NCBI GenBank assembly: GCA_946482375.1
Contig: CAMLRH010000018.1
Coordinates: 1-18,573 of the forward strand
Source: an uncultured Caulobacteraceae bacterium
GTDB taxonomy: Bacteria; Pseudomonadota; Alphaproteobacteria; Caulobacterales; Caulobacteraceae
Direction of reading: 5' to 3'
DNA length: 18,573 nucleotides
Shown: positions 14,800 through 18,573 of the stretch, piece after piece
Numbering within the stretch: the stretch's first letter is position 1
Layout: each line of letters starts with the position of its first letter
Program-made: the position numbers and the translations under genes
The notes under the pieces: generated by a model
The model's database searches: none
Told to the model about the DNA's origin: nothing
The model's input: only the letters and a program-made list of their open reading frames with translations

Positions 14800-15606
14800 A
14801 TGCGCCTGCGTATCGCCACCTGGAACATCAACTCGGTCCGGCCGAGGACCCATCACATCGCCCGCTTCGTGCAGGAGGCGGCGCCCGACGTCTTGTGCCT
14901 GCAGGAGATCAAGTGCCGCGAGGGCGAGTTCCCGCGCGGGGCGTTCGAGGAGCTCGGCTACGCGCACATCAAGATCGCCGGCCAGAAGGGCTGGCACGGC
15001 GTCGCCATCGCTTCGCGCCTGCCGATCGAGGACGCGCCGCCGCTCGACGTCTGCCGCGAGGGCCACGCCCGCTGCGTCGGGGCCAAGGTGGCTGGGGTCG
15101 AGATCCACAACTTCTACATCCCGGCCGGCGGCGACACGCCGGACCGGGCGGCCAACCCCAAGTTCGATCACAAGCTCGACTTCTACGAAAAGCTGACGGC
15201 CGAGCTGGCGCGGCGCGACCCGAAAGATCCCCTCATCGTCACCGGCGACCTCAACGTGGCGCCGGGCGAGAACGACGTCTGGAATCACCGCTACATGTCG
15301 AAGGTCGTCTCCCACACGCCCGACGAGGTGGCGGCGTTCGAGAAGCTGAAGGCCTCGCTCGGCTTCATCGACCTGCCGCGCGAGACCATCCCCGAACCGG
15401 AGAAGCTGTTCTCCTGGTGGAGCTATCGGGCGCTCGACTTCCGCGCTTCCAACCGGGGCCTGCGGCTCGACCACATCCTGGTCACGCCCGGCCTGCGCGA
15501 AGCGGCCTTCCGGCTCGGCTCAGCCGCCAGCCGCGTCCACGACACCGTGCGCGAGTGGGAGAGGCCGTCCGACCACGCGCCGGTATCGGCAGATTTCGTA
15601 CTCTAA
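14800..15606 (+). CDS. xth: Exodeoxyribonuclease III
   Basis: A 268-residue cytoplasmic base-excision-repair enzyme with AP-endonuclease and 3'-5' exonuclease activity. The full set of exonuclease III/APE motifs is present: TWNINSVR with N9, LCLQEIKC with the metal-binding E36, KGWHGVAIASRLP, FYIPAGGD, GDLNVAP with D150 and N152, FSWWSYRALDFRASNRGLRLDHILVTPGL, and the terminal SDHAPVSADF with D258 and H259. Length is normal for the family. The start ATG has a modest AGG 6 bases upstream and lies 17 bases after the intrinsic terminator at 14744-14782. It therefore needs a promoter inside the gap, read-through, or regulated anti-termination. It is convergent with the CenR-like regulator, with an inverted hairpin pair between them. 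Confidence 0.95.
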   Translation: MRLRIATWNINSVRPRTHHIARFVQEAAPDVLCLQEIKCREGEFPRGAFEELGYAHIKIAGQKGWHGVAIASRLPIEDAPPLDVCREGHARCVGAKVAGVEIHNFYIPAGGDTPDRAANPKFDHKLDFYEKLTAELARRDPKDPLIVTGDLNVAPGENDVWNHRYMSKVVSHTPDEVAAFEKLKASLGFIDLPRETIPEPEKLFSWWSYRALDFRASNRGLRLDHILVTPGLREAAFRLGSAASRVHDTVREWERPSDHAPVSADFVL

Positions 15607-15610
15607 ACCG

Positions 15611-15705
15611 CCGTCATCCCGGCCGTAGCGCAGCGAAGAGCCGGGACCCAGAGGCCGCGCCTGTGACTCTGGGTCCCGGATCGCCTTCGGCGTCCGGGAT
15701 GACGG
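15611..15705. repeat. Inverted pair of intergenic hairpin units between xth and the response regulator
   Basis: Two related units in inverted orientation, 15611-15653 and 15667-15705, share CGTCATCCCGG at their outer ends and CGGGACCCAGAG at their inner ends. Each also folds on itself: TCCCGGC/GCCGGGA in the left and TCCCGGA/TCCGGGA in the right, the latter with an inner CGCC/GGCG. The inner stem bases differ by a compensatory pair. The pair fills the 104-base gap between convergent genes and may serve as a bidirectional terminator. It looks like a dispersed genomic repeat, distinct in sequence from that at 10012-10109. Confidence 0.85.
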
Positions 15706-15710
15706 GTGGA

Positions 15711-16397
15711 TTACGGCTGAAGCCTGTACCCGCCCGCCTCGGTGATCAGGATCGAGGCGCTGGCCGGGTCGGGCTCGATCTTCTGGCGCAGGCGGTAGAC
15801 GTGGGTTTCCAGCGTGTGGGTGGTGACGCCGGCGTTGTAGCCCCAGACCTCCGTCAGCAGCTCCTCCCGCGACACGGCCTTGGCCCCGGCGCGGTAGAGG
15901 TACTTGAGGATGTTGGTCTCCTTCTCGGTCAGCCGGATCTTGCGGGCCTTGTCGTCGATCAGCAGCTTGGCCGAGGGGCGGAACTCGTAGGGACCGATGC
16001 GGAAGGAAGCGTCCTCGGAGGCCTCGAAACTTCGCAGCTGGGCCCTGATGCGAGCCAGCAGCACGCCGAAGCGGAAGGGCTTGGTCACGTAGTCGTTGGC
16101 CCCTGAATCCAGCCCCAGGATGGTGTCGCTGTCGCTGTCGGCGGCGGTCAGCATGACGATCGGCGCGGCGACGCCGTTCTTGCGCATCAGCCGGCAGGCC
16201 TCGCGGCCGTCCATGTCGGGGAGGTCGACGTCGAGCAGCACCAGGTCGGGCCTCGCCTCGCGGGCCATGCGCACGCCCTCGCTGGCGGTTTCGGCCTCGG
16301 CGGCGCTGAACTCCTCATGCAGCTGCAGCTGTTCGGCCAGCGCGCCGCGCAGCTCCGGGTCGTCGTCGATGATCAGGATCGTCTTGCGTTGCGCCAT
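15711..16397 (-). CDS. OmpR-family response regulator, CenR-like
   Basis: A 228-residue DNA-binding response regulator. The receiver has the acidic triad ILIIDDDPE, phospho-acceptor D in LVLLDVDLPDMDG, MLTAADSDSDTILGLDSGANDY and the conserved lysine in YVTKPFRF. The C-terminal winged helix reads KIRLTEKETNILKYLYRAG, VSREELLTEVWGY and THTLETHVYRLRQKI. The open frame extends to 16550, but the family start MAQRKTILIIDDD is at 16397. The pattern AGVTTHTLETH-YRLRQKIEPD and the position beside xth, lolA and ftsK fit what I recall of CenR, the essential envelope regulator of alphaproteobacteria. This is from memory and unverified, so no symbol is assigned. No partner kinase is adjacent, as expected for an orphan regulator. 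It is divergent from the L,D-transpeptidase-like gene, with 55 bases between starts. Confidence 0.9.
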   Translation of the reverse strand: MAQRKTILIIDDDPELRGALAEQLQLHEEFSAAEAETASEGVRMAREARPDLVLLDVDLPDMDGREACRLMRKNGVAAPIVMLTAADSDSDTILGLDSGANDYVTKPFRFGVLLARIRAQLRSFEASEDASFRIGPYEFRPSAKLLIDDKARKIRLTEKETNILKYLYRAGAKAVSREELLTEVWGYNAGVTTHTLETHVYRLRQKIEPDPASASILITEAGGYRLQP

Positions 16398-16452
16398 GGG
16401 GTCAGAGGATGCACTGGATTGAGCCTGCGAGCCAAGCAATGAGCCGTAACGC

Positions 16453-16959
16453 ATGAACTTCACTGTCGGGAGCGACGGAACGTTCGATATCGGCGGACGC
16501 GTGGTTCGTTGCGCGCTCGGACCTGCCGGCGTGATCGACGCCGACGCCAAGCGGGAGGGGGATGGGGCAACCCCCTTGGGCGTGTGGCCGATGCTGCGGG
16601 TGATGTACCGGCCCGACCGGGGCGAAGCGCCGAGGACGACTCTGCCGGTCTCGGAACTCCGGCCCGGGGACGGCTGGTGCGACGACCCCGCCGACCCCGC
16701 CTACAACCGGCCCGTGACGCTGCCCTATCCGGCCAGTTGCGAGACCATGTGGCGGGAGGACGAGCTCTACGACATCGTCGTCATCCTGGCGCACAACGAC
16801 AACCCGCCGGTCCCGGGGCTGGGCTCCGCCATCTTCCTGCACTGCGCCAAGCCGGATTATCCGCCCACGCAGGGCTGCGTGGCGCTGGCGAAGGCTGATC
16901 TGCTTGAGGTGCTGGAGCGGGCGCGGCCCGGCGACGCGATCGAGATCAGGCGAGCCTAG
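16453..16959 (+). CDS. YkuD-domain L,D-transpeptidase family protein without signal peptide
   Basis: A 168-residue protein with the YkuD catalytic signature: H130 in AIFLHCAKPD and the nucleophile C142 in PTQGCVAL, spaced as in L,D-transpeptidases (H-x11-Cys). The N-terminal half has FDIGGRVVRCALGPAGV, KREGDGATPLGVWPML and DELYDIVVILAHNDNPP. Typical members make 3-3 peptidoglycan cross-links or attach lipoproteins in the periplasm, but here the frame starts directly with the domain and no hydrophobic signal is visible at ATG 16453 or in the short stretch before it. Either it acts in the cytoplasm, is exported by another route, or has a different substrate. It is divergent from the CenR-like regulator, a possible envelope-stress link, and overlaps the yggS stop by 14 bases. 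Confidence 0.87.
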   Translation: MNFTVGSDGTFDIGGRVVRCALGPAGVIDADAKREGDGATPLGVWPMLRVMYRPDRGEAPRTTLPVSELRPGDGWCDDPADPAYNRPVTLPYPASCETMWREDELYDIVVILAHNDNPPVPGLGSAIFLHCAKPDYPPTQGCVALAKADLLEVLERARPGDAIEIRRA

Positions 16960-17623
16960 CGCCGAACAGGGCCGAGCCCACCCGCACGCTGGTCGCGCCG
17001 AAGCGCACGGCGGTTTCGTAGTCGGCGCTCATGCCCATGGAGAGTTTCGTCAGCCCGTTGCGGGCGGCGATCTTCGCCAGCAGGGCGAAGTGCGGGCCGG
17101 CGGGCTCTGCCTCTGGCGGGATGCACATCAGGCCCTCGATGGTCAGGCCATAGGTCTCACGGCAGAGCGCGATGAAGGCGTCGGCGTCCTGAGGCGCGAC
17201 CCCCGCCTTCTGCGGCTCCTCGCCCGTGTTGACCTGGACATAGAGGCGCGGCGCCTTGCCGGCTCTGGCGATCTCTTCGGCCAGCACGCGCGCCAGCTTC
17301 TCGCGATCCAGCGTCTCGATGACGTCGAAAAGCACGACGGCCTCACGAGCCTTGTTGGTCTGGAGCGGGCCGATCAGGCGCAACTCGACGCCCTCGCGGC
17401 GGGTCGCCCAGCGGGTCTGCGTCTCCTGCACCCGGTTCTCGCCGAAGACGCGCTGGCCGGCGGCCAGCATGGCCTCGATCCGTTCATCCGGCTGCAGCTT
17501 GGAGGCCGCAACCAGCGTCACCCCGGCTGGATCGCGCCCGGCCGCGCGCGCCGCGGCGTCGATCCGGTCAAGCACGACCTGACGCGCCTGCGCGATCCCG
17601 CTATTCAGGTCATCGGATGGCAC
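16946..17623 (-). CDS. YggS/PLPBP-family pyridoxal phosphate-binding protein
   Basis: A cytosolic PLP-homeostasis protein of the YggS/PipY/PROSC family, which has no known enzymatic reaction and affects B6 and amino-acid balance. Signatures seen: the PLP lysine in VTLVAASKLQPDERI, FGENRVQET, LRLIGPLQTNKAREAV, VQVNTGEEPQKAGV, GLMCIPP, LSMGMSADYETAVRFGATSVRVGSALFG. The frame is open to an ATG at 17650 (234 residues), but that start would lie 33 bases inside the divergent ThiE-like gene. GTG at 17623 gives 225 residues, overlaps the neighbour by only 7 bases and leaves a usual-length N-terminus, so it is preferred with moderate confidence. Its 3' end overlaps the L,D-transpeptidase-like gene by 14 bases. 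Confidence 0.92.
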   Translation of the reverse strand: MPSDDLNSGIAQARQVVLDRIDAAARAAGRDPAGVTLVAASKLQPDERIEAMLAAGQRVFGENRVQETQTRWATRREGVELRLIGPLQTNKAREAVVLFDVIETLDREKLARVLAEEIARAGKAPRLYVQVNTGEEPQKAGVAPQDADAFIALCRETYGLTIEGLMCIPPEAEPAGPHFALLAKIAARNGLTKLSMGMSADYETAVRFGATSVRVGSALFGARLA

Positions 17624-18216
17624 GGACGGCTCTCGATCAACTCTTTGCAACCGCCGCAGGCTTAAAGCGGGCGAGCCGCGCGCGGAAGTCCCGGCTGCCG
17701 CCGTTGCTGTTCTTCACCGATCCGCAGCGCACCCCCGACATCGGCGCCGTAGCCGGGCGCCTGCCGTGCGGCGCAGGGATCGTGCTCAGGACTTTCGGCG
17801 AGGACGCCGCCGCTCCCAAGCGTCGAGACCTGACCCTGCTCGTCGGCGCGGACGAGCGCCTCGCCGCCGGGCTGAAGGCCGACGGCATTCATCTACCCGA
17901 GCGAATGGCGGCCGCTATTCCCCGCATCCGGGCGCGTCATCCGCGATGGATCATCACCGTCGCCGCGCACTCAGTCCGCGCCGTCCGAAGAGCGGCGAAA
18001 GCCGACGCCGTCGTCTTCTCGACCGTCTTCGAAAGCCGCAGCCCGTCGGCCGGAAAACCCATCGGCCCGCTGCGGCTGGCGTCCATCGCTCGTTCCAGCC
18101 CGGTCCCGGTCTACGCGCTCGGCGGGGTGGACATGAAAAACGCCCGGCGGCTGAGGGCCACGGGCGTTGCGGGTTTTGCGGCGGTAGAAGGAGTGCTGTA
18201 CGCCCTTAGAACTTGA
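17617..18216 (+). CDS. Divergent ThiE/TenI-like thiamine-phosphate-synthase-fold protein
   Basis: A 199-residue protein with a recognisable but degenerate ThiE-type TIM barrel. Retained positions are LLFFTDP (30-36), DGIHLPER (89-96), AAHS (116-119), STVFESRSPSAGKPIGPL with the phosphate-region K147, VYALGGVDMKNARRL and GFAAVEG. ThiE normally condenses HMP-pyrophosphate with THZ-phosphate to thiamine phosphate. However, the usual QxRxK strand reads IVLRTFGE, and the INDR segment reads LLVGADE, so key substrate and metal contacts are missing. It may be a paralogue with another role, like TenI. No other thi gene is nearby. The start at 17617 overlaps the divergent yggS 5' end, and the stop overlaps the NtrZ-like gene by 11 bases. 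Confidence 0.75.
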   Translation: MARTALDQLFATAAGLKRASRARKSRLPPLLFFTDPQRTPDIGAVAGRLPCGAGIVLRTFGEDAAAPKRRDLTLLVGADERLAAGLKADGIHLPERMAAAIPRIRARHPRWIITVAAHSVRAVRRAAKADAVVFSTVFESRSPSAGKPIGPLRLASIARSSPVPVYALGGVDMKNARRLRATGVAGFAAVEGVLYALRT

Positions 18217-18573
18217 AGGCGCCTTCCAGGCGGACCTTGGGGGCGGCCTCTTCCTCGTCGGCCTTGCGGATCGGGACGTCCTTGTTGTTCTCCACGCCCA
18301 CCGCGCCGCCGACACGCAGCGAAGGGGTGATGCGGAAGAAGGCGCCCGCTTCGAGGTTCTTCCATTGGGCGTCGAGGCTGCCGAGCCCCAGTTTCAGTCC
18401 CCAGCGGCCCTTCTTGGTGTCCCACTGAATGACCTTGTTGGGTTGCGCGGCCGCCGCCTGGGCGTCGAAGTCGCCCCTCACGGTGAACGCCTGGGCGGCG
18501 GCCGGCGCAGTGGCGGTTCGCGGCTTCGCGCTTTCGGCATGCGCCGCGCCCGCGGTCCCGAACAGGACCAGCG
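18206..18573 (-). CDS. NtrZ-like periplasmic protein, 5'-partial
   Basis: The frame is open to the right edge, so the start lies outside the window. The first visible residues (LVLFGTAGAAHA, then ES) are the end of a signal peptide, followed by an alanine/proline-rich linker and a C-terminal domain of about 85 residues. That domain has GRWGLKLGLGSLDAQWKN, LEAGAFFRITPSLRVGGAVGV and the ending PKVRLEGAFKF. This pattern resembles the Caulobacter NtrZ family, small periplasmic proteins reported to act on the NtrY sensor kinase. Recognition is by pattern from memory and is moderate. The GTG at 18481 is internal, not a start, because signal-peptide sequence continues upstream. The stop overlaps the convergent ThiE-like gene by 11 bases. 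Confidence 0.65.
   Translation of the reverse strand, partial: LVLFGTAGAAHAESAKPRTATAPAAAQAFTVRGDFDAQAAAAQPNKVIQWDTKKGRWGLKLGLGSLDAQWKNLEAGAFFRITPSLRVGGAVGVENNKDVPIRKADEEEAAPKVRLEGAFKF

Noticed and set aside
14624..15196. Open frame across the lolA-xth gap into xth
   Set aside because: It crosses the strong terminator and then shadows xth in another frame. The low-complexity Arg/Ser translation has no support.
1..18573. CRISPR array, insertion sequence, prophage or integrative element
   Set aside because: No regularly spaced direct repeats, transposase, integrase or attachment-site duplication was found, and the tRNA 3' end is not repeated elsewhere that I could see.

Overview
This is a chromosomal window from a high-GC alphaproteobacterium, most likely a Caulobacteraceae member such as Phenylobacterium, Caulobacter or Brevundimonas. 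The assignment rests on the ftsK - lolA - xth - OmpR-type regulator order, the thioredoxin/TPR - LON-domain - Trm112 run, an NtrZ-like periplasmic protein, and intergenic hairpin elements of a kind I associate with this family. No transposase, integrase, CRISPR array or prophage gene was seen, and composition looks even throughout. LAYOUT. (1) Positions 1-3445, plus strand: a tight three-gene operon of a YaiO-like TPR/beta-barrel outer-membrane protein (5' end cut by the window), a membrane-anchored HEAT-repeat protein and a processive-type family 2 glycosyltransferase. The three genes resemble a surface-polysaccharide synthesis and export module. (2) Positions 3432-6594, minus strand, converging on it: an Hpt protein, a single-domain response regulator and a CHASE3-PAS hybrid histidine kinase with two receivers. 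Genes are joined by ATGA overlaps and carry all parts of a phosphorelay except an output domain. (3) Positions 6647-6721: tRNA-Gly(GCC). (4) Positions 6811-8147: a DUF6065-like protein divergent from a ProXp-type trans-editing deacylase. (5) Positions 8229-10011: a probable proteostasis operon of a CnoX-type chaperedoxin, a stand-alone LON-substrate-binding-domain protein and a Trm112-family protein. (6) Positions 10012-13784: a BIME-like inverted hairpin pair, then a UbiH/COQ6-family hydroxylase divergent from ftsK, with a CtrA-like box and a GANTC site between them. (7) Positions 13785-16397: palindromes, lolA, a 213-base gap holding a possible small RNA or attenuator with a strong intrinsic terminator, xth, a second inverted hairpin pair, and a CenR-like response regulator. 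(8) Positions 16453-18573: a YkuD-fold L,D-transpeptidase-like protein without signal peptide, a YggS-type PLP protein, a divergent ThiE-like protein and the 3' part of an NtrZ-like periplasmic protein running off the edge. HOW IT FITS TOGETHER. Most genes are envelope, cell-cycle, repair and protein-quality housekeeping. The part least like standard housekeeping is the YaiO-HEAT-glycosyltransferase operon with its convergent phosphorelay. The most interesting non-coding signals are the 14624-14782 leader/sRNA candidate upstream of xth and two pairs of intergenic hairpins whose arms differ by compensatory changes.
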